Shown here one piece after another: positions 1 through 8,722 of a DNA stretch of 47,260 bases. The notes beneath the pieces are model-generated. The model was not told the DNA's origin, did not search any database, and saw only the letters and a list, made by a program, of their open reading frames with translations. Both the position numbers and the translations under genes were made by a program. The number at the start of each line of letters is the position of its first letter. Position 1 is the first letter of the stretch. The stretch covers positions 1 through 47,260 of the forward strand of contig CAIMWE010000192.1 in assembly GCA_903845115.1 (NCBI GenBank), given 5' to 3'. This DNA comes from an uncultured Acidobacteriota bacterium (lineage in GTDB: Bacteria > Acidobacteriota > Thermoanaerobaculia > UBA5066).

Positions 1-14
1 CCGGGACGGCCCCG

Positions 15-479
15 TCACTTCCCGGGCGGATCGCCGGCGCGTCCGCCCCTGGCGACGATCCAGAGGGACCTCGCGACGCGGATCCAGTGCTCCAGGGTGC
101 TCCAGAGAAGCCGGGCCGCTTCCCGCGGGCTCGAGATCGCGAGCGCCGCGATCCGGCGGTTCTTTCCGACGTTGTCGCGGAGCTGCCGCCGCTGGTCCGC
201 CGACCATCGCCGGAACGACCAGACCTCCACGGGAATCTCCGCGCCGGCCACCCCGCGGGCGGCGGTCAGTCTCTTGTGGCCGTCGGCCAGGACCCAGCGT
301 CCGGCCAGCCGGACGACCGCCACGGGCGGGAACCGCTCGCCCTTCAGCATCGCGTCGCGGTACTCGGCCACCCGTCCGGGAGCGTGCGTCAGCGGGAGGA
401 GATCGACGATCGAGGAGACCGGCACGGTCCGGACCGGTCCAACGGACCGCGACGGGTCGAACGGCTCAGGGACGCTCAC
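15..479 (-). CDS. ParB/Srx-fold nuclease-like domain protein
   Basis: A 154-residue protein of the ParB N-terminal-domain fold. Residues 17-88 carry the family pattern: a beta strand with VPVSSI, a Leu-Pro-Leu-Thr turn, FPPVAVV near 50-56, and the conserved DGHKRLTAAR segment at 66-75, followed by IPVEVW. This segment forms the nucleotide/phosphate pocket in ParB and sulfiredoxin relatives. There is no helix-turn-helix or parA neighbour, so a chromosome-partition role is unlikely; stand-alone members have no settled function. The GTG start lies inside the 3' end of the upstream ABC transporter gene (14-base overlap), which implies translational coupling. The C-terminal 60 residues are basic and not recognised. 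The fold is fairly sure, the function unknown. Confidence 0.7.
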   Translation of the reverse strand: MSVPEPFDPSRSVGPVRTVPVSSIVDLLPLTHAPGRVAEYRDAMLKGERFPPVAVVRLAGRWVLADGHKRLTAARGVAGAEIPVEVWSFRRWSADQRRQLRDNVGKNRRIAALAISSPREAARLLWSTLEHWIRVARSLWIVARGGRAGDPPGK

Positions 480-2229
480 GTTCCTGGGAAGTTAACACCG
501 CCGCCGACTCGACCTGTCCGGCGAAGAGGCTCGCGAAGGGTGGGCAGCTCTCGAGAAGCTCCGCGGCCGTCCCGTCCCCCACGACCCGGCCGCCGTCCAG
601 GACGACGATCCGTCCGAAGCGGCTCACCGTGGCCAGCCGGTGCGCGAAGACGAGCACCGTCCGCCTCGAGAGCCACCCGGCGAGCTGACCCAGGACCCGC
701 TCCTCGGTCTCGCCGTCCAGCGCGCCGGTCGCCTCGTCCAGGACGAGGATCGCCGGGTCGCGCACGACCGCGCGGGCGAGAGCCACGCGCTGCCGCTGGC
801 CTCCCGACAGGTCGCGCCCCCCCTCCGCGAGGGGCTCCTCCAGGCCCATCGGCAGCGACGCCGCGAGGGAGTCGAGCCCGGCCAGCCGCACGGCCTCCTC
901 GACCGCCGCGCGCGGAGCGTCCCAGGACCCGTACCGGACGTTGTCGACGAAGGGCCCCGAGAAGATGAACGGGTCCTGCTCGACGACGCAGATCGCTCTC
1001 CGCAGATCGGCGAGCCGGATCTCCTTCAGGTCGAGGCCGTCCACCAGGATCCGCCCCTCGCCAGCCTCGAGGTGGTGAGCAAGAAGACCGGCCAGGGTGC
1101 TCTTGCCGCCGCCGCTCGTCGACACGAGCGCGAGGGTCTGGCCCGCCGGGACGAACAGGTCGAACCCCTCCAGGAGCGGCGTGTCGCCGCGGTGGCGGAA
1201 CCGGACCGCCTCGAACCGCAGCTCCCCTCTCGGCGTTGCCGGGAACGAGACCCCGCCGGTGCGCTCGTCGGGGAGGAGGTCGATCAGCTCGAAGACGCGG
1301 GCGGCCGCGGCCAGGGAGCGCTGGAGCATGCCGTGCACGTCGGCCAGCCTCCGGAGGGGCTCGACGGTCTGGGCGGCATAGAGGCAGAAGGCGAGAAGCC
1401 CCTGGGTGGACAGCTCCCCGAGGCGGGCCGCGCGGGTCCCCCAGGCGATGCCCGCCAGGAGGGCGAGCCCGGTCGCGACGAAGACGGTGACGAGGAGGAA
1501 CGCCGACCAGCGCTCCGTCTGCAGCGCGCGGAGACGGTACCGGTCGTTCTGGCGGGCGAACCGCTCCGCCTCGAACCGCTCCGCCTGGTAGCCCTTGATC
1601 GTCGTCAGCCCTCGCAGCTGCTCCTCCAGCAGGGCCGACAGCTGCCCGGCTTCCCGCTGGGAAACGGCCCCGTGGGCGCGGATCGTCCTGCCGAGCCGCG
1701 CGAGGAGGAGGCCGACGGTGGGAACCAGGAGGCACGCCGCCAGCGCGAGGCGCCAGTTGATCGTGAACATGAGGGCGAGGGCCCCGATCGCCACGAGGCC
1801 GTCGCCGACGATCCGCTTGAGGAACGTCTCGACGAACCCGCCGATCGCCCACGTGTCCGAGAGCGCCCGCGCCAGAATGTCCCCGCTCGCGTGCTCCCGG
1901 ACCGTGGAGACCCTGACGGAGAGGAGCCGCCTCACGGCCGCCTGCCGCAGGCGGAACAGGAGCGTCTCCTTCACCGTCGCCAGGGAGAGCCGGGAGACGT
2001 AGAGCGTGGCGCCCAGGATCCCGGTGATCGCCCCGGCCGCGAAGAGGAGGGAGCGGGTCCCCGCCTCGTTCGATCCCGCGCCCTCCATCCAGAGCTTGAC
2101 GAGCCACGTCAGGCCGAGCTGGGCCGCCCCGGTGGCCAGGAGACAGGCCGAGGCGAGGGCGAGCGGGAGGGGAGTCGCGAGAGCTTCCCGCAGCAAGCGC
2201 GAAAACGGTGAACCGCGGGGCACGTCCAT
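466..2229 (-). CDS. ABC exporter, fused permease and ATPase (MsbA-like)
   Basis: A 587-residue half-transporter of the ABC exporter family. A transmembrane domain spans about 20-310 with several hydrophobic helices, and a nucleotide-binding domain spans 338-570. Walker A is at 370-378 (STSGGGKST, with Ser where the first Gly is usual), the Q-loop near 418, the signature LSGGQ at 474-478, and Walker B ILVLDEA at 494-500. Members of this family flip lipid A core, other lipids or peptides across the inner membrane as homodimers. The divergent neighbour is the Kdo transferase waaA, and msbA-waaA neighbourhoods are common, so lipid A export is a reasonable inference but is not proven by sequence. 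The ATG start is preceded by AAGGAT. Confidence 0.85.
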   Translation of the reverse strand: MDVPRGSPFSRLLREALATPLPLALASACLLATGAAQLGLTWLVKLWMEGAGSNEAGTRSLLFAAGAITGILGATLYVSRLSLATVKETLLFRLRQAAVRRLLSVRVSTVREHASGDILARALSDTWAIGGFVETFLKRIVGDGLVAIGALALMFTINWRLALAACLLVPTVGLLLARLGRTIRAHGAVSQREAGQLSALLEEQLRGLTTIKGYQAERFEAERFARQNDRYRLRALQTERWSAFLLVTVFVATGLALLAGIAWGTRAARLGELSTQGLLAFCLYAAQTVEPLRRLADVHGMLQRSLAAAARVFELIDLLPDERTGGVSFPATPRGELRFEAVRFRHRGDTPLLEGFDLFVPAGQTLALVSTSGGGKSTLAGLLAHHLEAGEGRILVDGLDLKEIRLADLRRAICVVEQDPFIFSGPFVDNVRYGSWDAPRAAVEEAVRLAGLDSLAASLPMGLEEPLAEGGRDLSGGQRQRVALARAVVRDPAILVLDEATGALDGETEERVLGQLAGWLSRRTVLVFAHRLATVSRFGRIVVLDGGRVVGDGTAAELLESCPPFASLFAGQVESAAVLTSQERERP

Positions 2230-2234
2230 CTATC

Positions 2235-2268
2235 CTTGACGGGCATCATGACGGATTCCGGCGTCAAG
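2235..2268. promoter_or_regulatory. Divergent intergenic region with inverted repeat
   Basis: The 53 bases between the divergent ABC exporter and waaA starts contain a perfect 7-base inverted repeat, CTTGACG at 2235-2241 and CGTCAAG at 2262-2268. Each arm includes a TTGAC that resembles a -35 box facing outward. No convincing -10 element is visible, so overlapping divergent promoters or an operator are both possible. Confidence 0.3.
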
Positions 2269-2282
2269 CGGACAGAGAGACC

Positions 2283-3677
2283 GTGCCCAAGCTACTGACC
2301 GGCCTCTACGCTCTCCTCGCCGAGATCGCCGTCTGGAGCGTCCTCTTCCCTCTGGAGCTCCTCCACATCGCGATCGGCCGCGCTCCGGCCGGCGTCCTGG
2401 AGGAAAGGCTGGGGCGGGCGACGGGAGGGCGGGACCGGGCCCGGCCCCCCATCCTGGTCCACGCCGTCTCCGCGGGCGAGATGGCGGCCGCCGGTCCCCT
2501 GGTCGCCCGCCTCGGCGCCGGACCGGAGGGGGCGGAGGTCGTCCTCACGACCGGGAACGCCGCGGGCCGCCGGGCCGCCGGGCTCATTCGCCGGCAGGAC
2601 GGGTCCAGCGTGCCGGTCTCGTACCTCCCCTGGGACCGCCCGCGCGCGGTCGACCGGTGGCTGGGAACGCTGGCGCCGGCCGCCGTCGTGATCGTCGAGA
2701 CCGAGATCTGGCCCGGCCTCTTCCTCGCTTGCCGGCGCCGCGGGATCCCCCTCGTCGTCGTCAACGGGCGCATCTACCCCCGGGACGTCGCGCGCTACAG
2801 GATCGCGAAGGGGTTCTTCCGGAGCGTCCTGGCCTGCCCGGCGGCGATCGGCGTCCAGAGCGCCGCCGAGAGGGACCGATTCCTCGCGATCGGGGCCCCC
2901 GCCGACCGCGTCGTCATCGGCGGCGACCTGAAGCGGGACGCGCCGGCGGCGAGCATTCGATCCGCGGCCTGCGTCCCGTCCGGGCGCCCGCTCGTCGTGG
3001 CCGGCAGCACCCACCCCGGCGAGGAGCGCCTCCTCCTCGCGGCTCTCGCCGGGCTGCGCCGCGACTTTCCCCACGCCGGCCTCGTCGTGGCTCCCCGGCA
3101 TCCTCGCAGGACCGGCGCCGTCGCCCGGCTCGCGGCCTCCGCGGGCTTCCGGGTCGCCCTCCACTCGGAAGGCCCCGGCCCGACCGCCCGCGCGGACGTC
3201 GTCGTCGTCGACGAGATCGGGCCGCTCGCGGCGCTCTACGCCGCGGCGGACGTCGCTCTCATCGGGGGGAGCTTCGTCCCCATGGGGGGGCACAACCCGC
3301 TCGAGGCCGCCGCCCACTCCCGCGCCATCGTGATCGGCCCGTCGACCGGGCACGTGGACGGCGCGGTCGAGCTGCTGGAGGCCGCGGGAGGGATCGTGCG
3401 AGTCCGGTCGGCGGACGCAGTGTCGCTGGAAGCGGCGCTCAGCGGCCTGCTCGCCGATACCCCGCGCCGCGAGGCGATGGGCGCGGCGGCCCGGGCTGCC
3501 CTGGACGCGGCGCGCGGACCGTCCGAGGTCTACGCCGGGCTGGTCCGGACCGCTCTCGGCGAAAGAGGGGCGAACTTGCGGGGCGTGCCCGGGGCGGGCG
3601 CCGGGCTCACCAGCGTCCCGATATCAGGCCCTGCAGGACCTGCTCGTCGGCCGCCCGGAACCTCGAGGCCGGGATGA
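2283..3677 (+). CDS. waaA: 3-deoxy-D-manno-octulosonic acid (Kdo) transferase
   Basis: A GT-B glycosyltransferase that adds Kdo from CMP-Kdo to lipid A precursor at the inner membrane, an early step of lipopolysaccharide synthesis. From the GTG at 2283 it has 464 residues. An N-terminal membrane anchor is followed by the family motifs VHAVSAGE, the VETEIWPG segment, VVNGRI, AGSTHPGEE, VAPRHPRR, and GGSFVPMGGHNPLEAA with the nucleotide-sugar glutamate. The frame is open back to 2208, but the family N-terminus (KLLTGLYALL) begins at 2283. The last 35 residues match nothing I know in WaaA and overlap the convergent GT-C gene by 71 bases. Presence of this gene shows an outer membrane with Kdo-lipid A. 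Confidence 0.92.
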   Translation: MPKLLTGLYALLAEIAVWSVLFPLELLHIAIGRAPAGVLEERLGRATGGRDRARPPILVHAVSAGEMAAAGPLVARLGAGPEGAEVVLTTGNAAGRRAAGLIRRQDGSSVPVSYLPWDRPRAVDRWLGTLAPAAVVIVETEIWPGLFLACRRRGIPLVVVNGRIYPRDVARYRIAKGFFRSVLACPAAIGVQSAAERDRFLAIGAPADRVVIGGDLKRDAPAASIRSAACVPSGRPLVVAGSTHPGEERLLLAALAGLRRDFPHAGLVVAPRHPRRTGAVARLAASAGFRVALHSEGPGPTARADVVVVDEIGPLAALYAAADVALIGGSFVPMGGHNPLEAAAHSRAIVIGPSTGHVDGAVELLEAAGGIVRVRSADAVSLEAALSGLLADTPRREAMGAAARAALDAARGPSEVYAGLVRTALGERGANLRGVPGAGAGLTSVPISGPAGPARRPPGTSRPG

Positions 3678-5076
3678 CGGACGGGAGGAGGGTCACCGCC
3701 GAGAGCGCGAGCGCGGCCGCGCAGACGACGGCTTTCCGCCTCGCCCCGATCTCCGCCGAGAGCAGGAAGGCCACGAGGAGACCCGCTCCCAGCGCCAGCG
3801 GCGCCGCGATCCCCAGCCGGTACCGCGAGGTCAATGCCGGCAGGACGCTCGACGCGAACGGGACCAGCAGAGCGGCCAGGACGGCGAGCGTCTCCGGCGG
3901 CGAGAAGAGGCGCTGCCGCGCGGCCAGGAAAAGGCCGACGAGGCCGGGGCCCAGCAGGCACCCGTAGAGCGGAAGGAAGCGGAGGGGAAAGAGCCTTCGC
4001 TGGAAGAGGTAGAAGCTGGCGTTGTCGGGCACCTCGAAACCGTGGAAGAAGGTCGCCACCTTCCTGCCGAAGAGGAGGAAGAGGCCGGCGGGACGCTCAC
4101 GGTGGCTCTCAACCGACAGGACGGCCGCCTTCCAGGTCGACCCCTTCGCCGCCTCGAGGATCGCTCCCATCAGGGGCGAGGGAACGACCGACCCGTCCGA
4201 ACCGGACGAGACGTATCCCGCAAACCCCACCACCTGGCGCGTGTCGTAGGCGAAGGGAGAGGCTCCCACCGCGAGGTTCCTTCCGACCAGGAGGAGCAGC
4301 GGGATCGAAAGCGCGAGGGCCCCGACCATAAGCCGCCCCCTCCGCGAGCCGCCCTTCCCCCCGTCGCTCCCTCCGGCGCCGCCGTCCGCCTGGCGAACGG
4401 CGGCCCACAGCGACGCGAGCGCGAGCGGGAGGGCCGTCTGCTTGAAGAGGACCGCGGCGGCGCCCACGAGACCGGTCGCGGCGGCGCCCGCTGCCGACCG
4501 CGCCGGACGAAGGAAGGGCGCCGCGAGAAGGAGGATCGAGAGAGAGAGCAGGGGTCCGTCGCGCTGCACGAACCCGTCGTGGAAGAGGGCCGGGGCGTAG
4601 AGCCCGGCGGCCAGGCCCGAGACCGCTCCGGCCGCCAGCGCGGCACGGCCCGACCCCCGCCGCGCCGCCACGTTCCTCGACGCCGCGGCGAGGGCGGCGG
4701 CGGCCGCCGCCGCCAGGAGGGACTGGCCGAGACGCACCGGGAAGACCGGCGCCCGGAACGTTAGCCGCGCCGCGGCCACGAGATACGGGTAGAGCACCCC
4801 CTGGTAGTACGCGTTCCGCGGGTACCAGGAGTTCCACTGCTCGGGCGTGCCGAAGCGCCGCTGCCACTCCGCATAGTGGCGGAAGGGCGGCGAGTCGAGC
4901 CAGTTCCCCGCCGCGAGCCTCTCCGACCAGACGAGCGTTCCGTGCTCGTCGGTTTCGGTCCACGAGGGCCAGCGCGACAGGGCGTCCCGCTCGAGGGAGG
5001 CGAGGTAGACGAGGCGGACGCCGAGGACGACGGCGAAGACCGCGAGCGGGAGCCAGCGGGAGAGCCTCTCGCTCAA
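3607..5076 (-). CDS. GT-C family membrane glycosyltransferase-like protein (paralog 1)
   Basis: A 489-residue polytopic protein resembling ArnT/PMT-type (GT39/GT83) glycosyltransferases, which move a sugar from a polyprenyl phosphate donor on the outer face of the inner membrane. One N-terminal helix is followed by a large loop with an acidic TETDEHG motif near 41-47, where GT-C enzymes place catalytic acids, then roughly ten hydrophobic segments. A motif near 320-350 (ATFFHGFEVPDNASF) recurs in the paralog ending at 6319. Its start is TTG at 5076, and TTGA makes a 4-base overlap with the stop of the upstream metallopeptidase gene, which supports the odd start. The acceptor is unknown. Confidence 0.7.
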   Translation of the reverse strand: MSERLSRWLPLAVFAVVLGVRLVYLASLERDALSRWPSWTETDEHGTLVWSERLAAGNWLDSPPFRHYAEWQRRFGTPEQWNSWYPRNAYYQGVLYPYLVAAARLTFRAPVFPVRLGQSLLAAAAAAALAAASRNVAARRGSGRAALAAGAVSGLAAGLYAPALFHDGFVQRDGPLLSLSILLLAAPFLRPARSAAGAAATGLVGAAAVLFKQTALPLALASLWAAVRQADGGAGGSDGGKGGSRRGRLMVGALALSIPLLLLVGRNLAVGASPFAYDTRQVVGFAGYVSSGSDGSVVPSPLMGAILEAAKGSTWKAAVLSVESHRERPAGLFLLFGRKVATFFHGFEVPDNASFYLFQRRLFPLRFLPLYGCLLGPGLVGLFLAARQRLFSPPETLAVLAALLVPFASSVLPALTSRYRLGIAAPLALGAGLLVAFLLSAEIGARRKAVVCAAALALSAVTLLPSVIPASRFRAADEQVLQGLISGRW

Positions 5077-5447
5077 TAGGGCATCTCCTCGTCCTCGAGG
5101 CCGAAGTAGTGCCCCAGCTCGTGCCGCACGGTGTCCGCGATCTCGCGGACCGCCTCCCGGTTCGTCCTGCAGCAGCGGAGGATCGGCCCGCGGAAGACGA
5201 CGATCTCCGGCGGGAGCGAGGGGAGCTCGTCCAGGAAGTGCTCCGTCCTCATCGGCCCGCGGTAGATCCCGAACAGCTCCTCGTCGTCCGGCGTCCGTGT
5301 CTCGTCGTAGTCCTCGTCCGTCGGCTCCTCCTCGACGGAGACCGCGACGTTCTCGAGCATCCCGCGAAACGGCTCCGGGAGCGTCTCGAGCGCCTCCGCG
5401 ACGAGCCGCTCGAACTCCCTGGGCGGGATCCGGGGGGGGCGGGCCAT
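5073..5447 (-). CDS. Metallopeptidase-like protein with HExxH zinc motif (PF06262-type)
   Basis: A 124-residue member of the small minimal-zincin family. The motif HELGHYFGLED near 110-120 supplies two zinc-binding histidines, the catalytic glutamate and a third acidic ligand. The preceding stretch EIVVFRGPILR and the many acidic residues at 40-65 are typical of the family. The physiological substrate of these proteins is not established. It sits 7 bases after tatD and overlaps the next gene by 4 bases, so it is translated within a four-gene minus-strand unit. The length is normal and the motif intact. Confidence 0.85.
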   Translation of the reverse strand: MARPPRIPPREFERLVAEALETLPEPFRGMLENVAVSVEEEPTDEDYDETRTPDDEELFGIYRGPMRTEHFLDELPSLPPEIVVFRGPILRCCRTNREAVREIADTVRHELGHYFGLEDEEMPY

Positions 5448-5454
5448 CGCCGCG

Positions 5455-6273
5455 TCACTCCACGCGGAAGAGACGGCGGAAGTTCGCCGTCGTCGTCTTC
5501 GCCACGTCGGAGACCGGGACTCCCTTCACCTCGGCCAGCCTCGTGGCCGTCCTGACGACGTAGGCCGGCTCGTTCGGCTTGCCCCGGAGCGGCGCGGGGG
5601 CCAGGAAAGGGGCGTCCGTCTCGATCATCATCGAATCGAGCGGGAGCGCGGCCGCCGCCTCACGGACGTTGTCGGCCGCGCGGAACGTGATCATCCCCGA
5701 GAAGCTGACGAGGTAGCCGAGCGCGATCGCCCGGTGCCCCGTCGCGGCGCCGGCGCAGAACGAGTGGAAGACTCCCCTCAGCGCGGACGGGCCGCCGGGG
5801 AGCTCTTCCTCGAGGATCGGGAGGAGGTCGTCCTCCGACTCGCGGTTGTGGAGGAGGACCGGCAGCGACCGCTCGCGGGCGAACCGGAGCTGGGAGGCCA
5901 CCACCCGGCGCTGGACGTCCCTCGGCGAGTGGTCGTAGAAGTAGTCGAGGCCGATCTCCCCCACCGCCACCACCTTCGGCGACCGGGCGAGCTCCTCCAT
6001 CCACTTCAGGTCGCGGTCCTCGTCAAACGTGGACGCCTCGTGCGGGTGCACCCCGACGGCGGCGAAGACGGAGGGGTTCGCCTCGGCGATCTCGACCGCC
6101 CGGACGGAATCCTCCCGGGTCGTCCCGGGGCACAGGATGCGGGTCACGCCCGCCTCCTGCGCCCTCGCGATCGAGAGCCTCAGCTCGGCCGGCGTCGGGG
6201 GGCGAGACGGCCCCCGGGCCGCCCCGCCCTCGAAGACCATCGTCAGGTGCCCGTGGGAATCGGCGAACTCCAT
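5455..6273 (-). CDS. TatD-family metal-dependent hydrolase
   Basis: A 272-residue amidohydrolase-fold enzyme of the TatD/YcfH family, associated with 3'-5' DNase and D-aminoacyl-tRNA-related activities. The first metal-binding motif DSHGHL is at 5-10, the family glutamate is in VGEIGLDYFYD, LLHNRE and FHSFCAGA supply further histidines, and the last conserved acid is in IETDAPFLAP. All are intact and the length is typical. In many genomes this gene follows metG, but here metG is about 28 kb away. It lies between the second GT-C gene (45 bases) and the metallopeptidase gene (7 bases), so it is co-transcribed with them. Confidence 0.9.
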   Translation of the reverse strand: MEFADSHGHLTMVFEGGAARGPSRPPTPAELRLSIARAQEAGVTRILCPGTTREDSVRAVEIAEANPSVFAAVGVHPHEASTFDEDRDLKWMEELARSPKVVAVGEIGLDYFYDHSPRDVQRRVVASQLRFARERSLPVLLHNRESEDDLLPILEEELPGGPSALRGVFHSFCAGAATGHRAIALGYLVSFSGMITFRAADNVREAAAALPLDSMMIETDAPFLAPAPLRGKPNEPAYVVRTATRLAEVKGVPVSDVAKTTTANFRRLFRVE

Positions 6274-6318
6274 GCTTCTTCGAGGATAGACCGGTCCTGC
6301 GGCGCCCGCCTCCGCCGG

Positions 6319-8019
6319 TCAGCGCGGCAGCCGGAAGCGCTTCCCCGGCGGCGCCACCGAGCCGGCCTCGACCTGGGCGTGCGCACGCTCCCCGGCGAGC
6401 CAGGCCTGCACCGCGAGGATCCCGACCGGCCGGAGGGGGTCATCGGTCCCTTCCCGGAGGTACCGCCCGATCTCGATCGCCCCGGCCTCCCCCGAGCCGC
6501 GCGCCTCGGCCAGCGTGGCCGCCACGAGGGCGTCGGAGTAGGTCGCCCGTGGCGTCGGGACGACCGGCGGAAGGAGGGGGACGAGGGAGACGAGGACGGC
6601 CAGCGCGACGGCCGGGGCAGCCCTCCGGAGTCCGGCCCGGTCGGCCCCGAGGGTCAGCAGGGCGGCGAGCCCCAGCCCCAGGCCGATGGCCAGCGGCCCT
6701 GCCACCGCCGCCCGGTACCGGGAGGTCGTCGAGACCAGGAGACAGGAAGCGAACGGGAAGAGGAACCCGCCCCAGACGAGGGCGGCCTCGCCGGCCGACA
6801 GGAGGCGGTTTGCCGAGGCCGACCCCAGGCCGACCAGACCGGGCCCGAGCAGGCAGGCGAAGACCGGCAGGAAGGCGAGGACCGGGAGCCGGTCGCGGAA
6901 GAAAGAGAAATTCGCGTTGTCGGCGATCTCGTAGCGGTGGAAGAAGGTCGCGGCCTTGCGGAGCTCGAGGCCGGCGAGACCGGCGAGGTCGCCCCTCCAG
7001 CTCTCGGCCACCTGCCGGACGACGCTCCCGGTCGACCCGCCGGCCCTGGAGAGGATGGTGCCGAGGAGAGGCGACGGGGTGTTCGTCCCGTTCGCTCCCC
7101 GGGCGCACGACCAGGCGAGGCAGACCTGTCCGCGCGTGTCGAAGGCGAACGTCGGGGCACCGACCGCGACGTTGCGGGCGAAGAGGCAACCCAGCGGCAG
7201 GAGGAGCGCCGCGACGCCCGTCGCCGCGAGGAGGGTCCGCCGCCCCTTCTCCCCTTTCGCGGCAACCACCGCGACCGCGAGGAGAGCCAGCGGCAGGCCC
7301 GTCTGCTTCAGGAGCGCGGTGGCGCCCCCCAGGAGGCCGAGAAGGACCAGCGACCTGGGACGAGGCGCTTCGGCCATCAGCGCCAGCGCGACGAGCAGTG
7401 CCGACAGGTGGGCAAAGGGCCCGTCCCGCAGCAGGAAGCCATCGTGGAAGACCAGCGGCGAGAAGAGACCGTAGGAGAGCCCGGCCGCGAGCGGGCCAAC
7501 CGCGACGCCCCAGCCGGAAAAACCCCGAACACGGGATCTCGCGCGGACGAGGACGGCGCGAACCGCCGCCGCGACGACCCCCGCGGTGACGGACGCGAGG
7601 AGGAGCTGGAGCAGGCGGACCGGGACCACGGGGAAGCCGGCGGCCCTGCGGACGGCCGCCAGGAAGTAGGTGTAGAGAACCCCCTGGAAGTAGACGTTCC
7701 GCTGGTACCAGCCGTCCCACGCCTCCTGCGTCCCGTAGGCGCCCTGCCACGACGCCCAGCCCCGGTACGCGGGCGCGTCGAGCCAGCTGCCACCGGCGAT
7801 CCGTGCCGACCACTCCAGGTTCGAGTACTCGTCGGTCTCCGTCCACCGGTGCCAGTCGGAGAGGGCGCTCCCTTCCAGAGCCGCCCAGTAGACGCTCCGG
7901 ACGGCCAGGACGGCGAGGACGACCACGATCGGGACGATCCGGGCGAACCGCCCCGCCCGGCCGCCGCCGGCGTCCGCAGGGGCGATCGCGGGACTCTCTA
8001 CCGGCCGCGCTTCGGTCAC
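6319..8019 (-). CDS. GT-C family membrane glycosyltransferase-like protein (paralog 2)
   Basis: A 566-residue polytopic protein closely related to the one at 3607-5076. The shared N-terminal layout includes a TETDEYSN acidic loop motif, a Trp-rich segment (WLDAPAYRGWASWQ), YQRNVYFQGVLY, and an ATFFHRYEIADNANF block. It has about ten hydrophobic helices and a longer C-terminal soluble tail (from about 480) that paralog 1 lacks. By analogy with GT39/GT83 enzymes it would transfer a lipid-linked sugar in the periplasm. The start is GTG at 8019, only 22 bases after the phoU stop with no terminator between, so it probably lies in the phosphate operon transcript. Acceptor and donor are unknown. Confidence 0.7.
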   Translation of the reverse strand: MTEARPVESPAIAPADAGGGRAGRFARIVPIVVVLAVLAVRSVYWAALEGSALSDWHRWTETDEYSNLEWSARIAGGSWLDAPAYRGWASWQGAYGTQEAWDGWYQRNVYFQGVLYTYFLAAVRRAAGFPVVPVRLLQLLLASVTAGVVAAAVRAVLVRARSRVRGFSGWGVAVGPLAAGLSYGLFSPLVFHDGFLLRDGPFAHLSALLVALALMAEAPRPRSLVLLGLLGGATALLKQTGLPLALLAVAVVAAKGEKGRRTLLAATGVAALLLPLGCLFARNVAVGAPTFAFDTRGQVCLAWSCARGANGTNTPSPLLGTILSRAGGSTGSVVRQVAESWRGDLAGLAGLELRKAATFFHRYEIADNANFSFFRDRLPVLAFLPVFACLLGPGLVGLGSASANRLLSAGEAALVWGGFLFPFASCLLVSTTSRYRAAVAGPLAIGLGLGLAALLTLGADRAGLRRAAPAVALAVLVSLVPLLPPVVPTPRATYSDALVAATLAEARGSGEAGAIEIGRYLREGTDDPLRPVGILAVQAWLAGERAHAQVEAGSVAPPGKRFRLPR

Positions 8020-8041
8020 GTCGGCCGAGAATACGCCCCCG

Positions 8042-8722
8042 CTACTGGACCCTTTCCGCGTGCTTGGGTCCGAGGGCGTGCTTGATCACCCGCCCCTGGA
8101 CGAAGTAGATCGTCCCCTCGCAGATGTTCGTGGCCAGGTCGCCCACCCTCTCGAGGTTCTTCGACACCGACATGATCTCGATGCAGTAGGAGATCAGGGA
8201 CGGGTTCTCGGCCATGTAGGTCAGGAGCTCGCGGATCAGCCCCTTGTTCTTCTCGTCGAGGATGTCGTCCCGCCGGCAGACCTCGAGCGCCAGGGCCGTG
8301 TCCCGGCGGACGAAGGCGTCCAGCGAGTCCTTCAGCATCCCCCGCGCCACGTCGGCCATCATCGGGATGTCGACCCACGGCTTGAACGGCCGCTTCGTCG
8401 ACATCCGCTCGGCGCACTCGGCGATGTTGACCGCGTGGTCCGCGATCCGCTCGAGGTCCGAGTTGATCCGGAGGGCCGCCACGATCAGGCGGAGGTCGAC
8501 CGCCACCGGCTGCTGGGTCGCGAGGAGGAGGATCCCGTCCTCCTCGTTCTTCACCTCCCGCTGGTCGATGGCGGCGTCGCCCGCGATCACCTGGCGGGCC
8601 TTCTCCGCGTCGGCGTCGACGACCGCCTCGATCGCCAGGCGAATCTGCCGCTCCACGTCGGCCCCCATCGCCACGAGCTGACGCCGGAAGCTCTCCAGCT
8701 GGTCCCCGAAATGCTGCGTCAT
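8042..8722 (-). CDS. phoU: Phosphate signalling complex protein PhoU
   Basis: A 226-residue all-helical protein with two PhoU three-helix repeats, near 10-100 and 115-210. Each has the metal-binding acidic pattern, for example INSDLERIADHAVNIAE in the first and SKNLERVGDLATNICE in the second. PhoU is the negative link between the Pst transporter and the PhoR kinase: with phosphate plentiful it holds PhoR in the phosphatase mode. It is the last pst gene here, and its ATG overlaps the phoR stop as ATGA. All family features are intact. Confidence 0.97.
   Translation of the reverse strand: MTQHFGDQLESFRRQLVAMGADVERQIRLAIEAVVDADAEKARQVIAGDAAIDQREVKNEEDGILLLATQQPVAVDLRLIVAALRINSDLERIADHAVNIAECAERMSTKRPFKPWVDIPMMADVARGMLKDSLDAFVRRDTALALEVCRRDDILDEKNKGLIRELLTYMAENPSLISYCIEIMSVSKNLERVGDLATNICEGTIYFVQGRVIKHALGPKHAERVQ

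Noticed and set aside
5734-8085. Long plus-strand open frame opposite the GT-C and tatD genes
   Set aside because: It is a low-complexity Arg/Gly/Asp-rich shadow with no recognisable motif, opposite well-supported genes.
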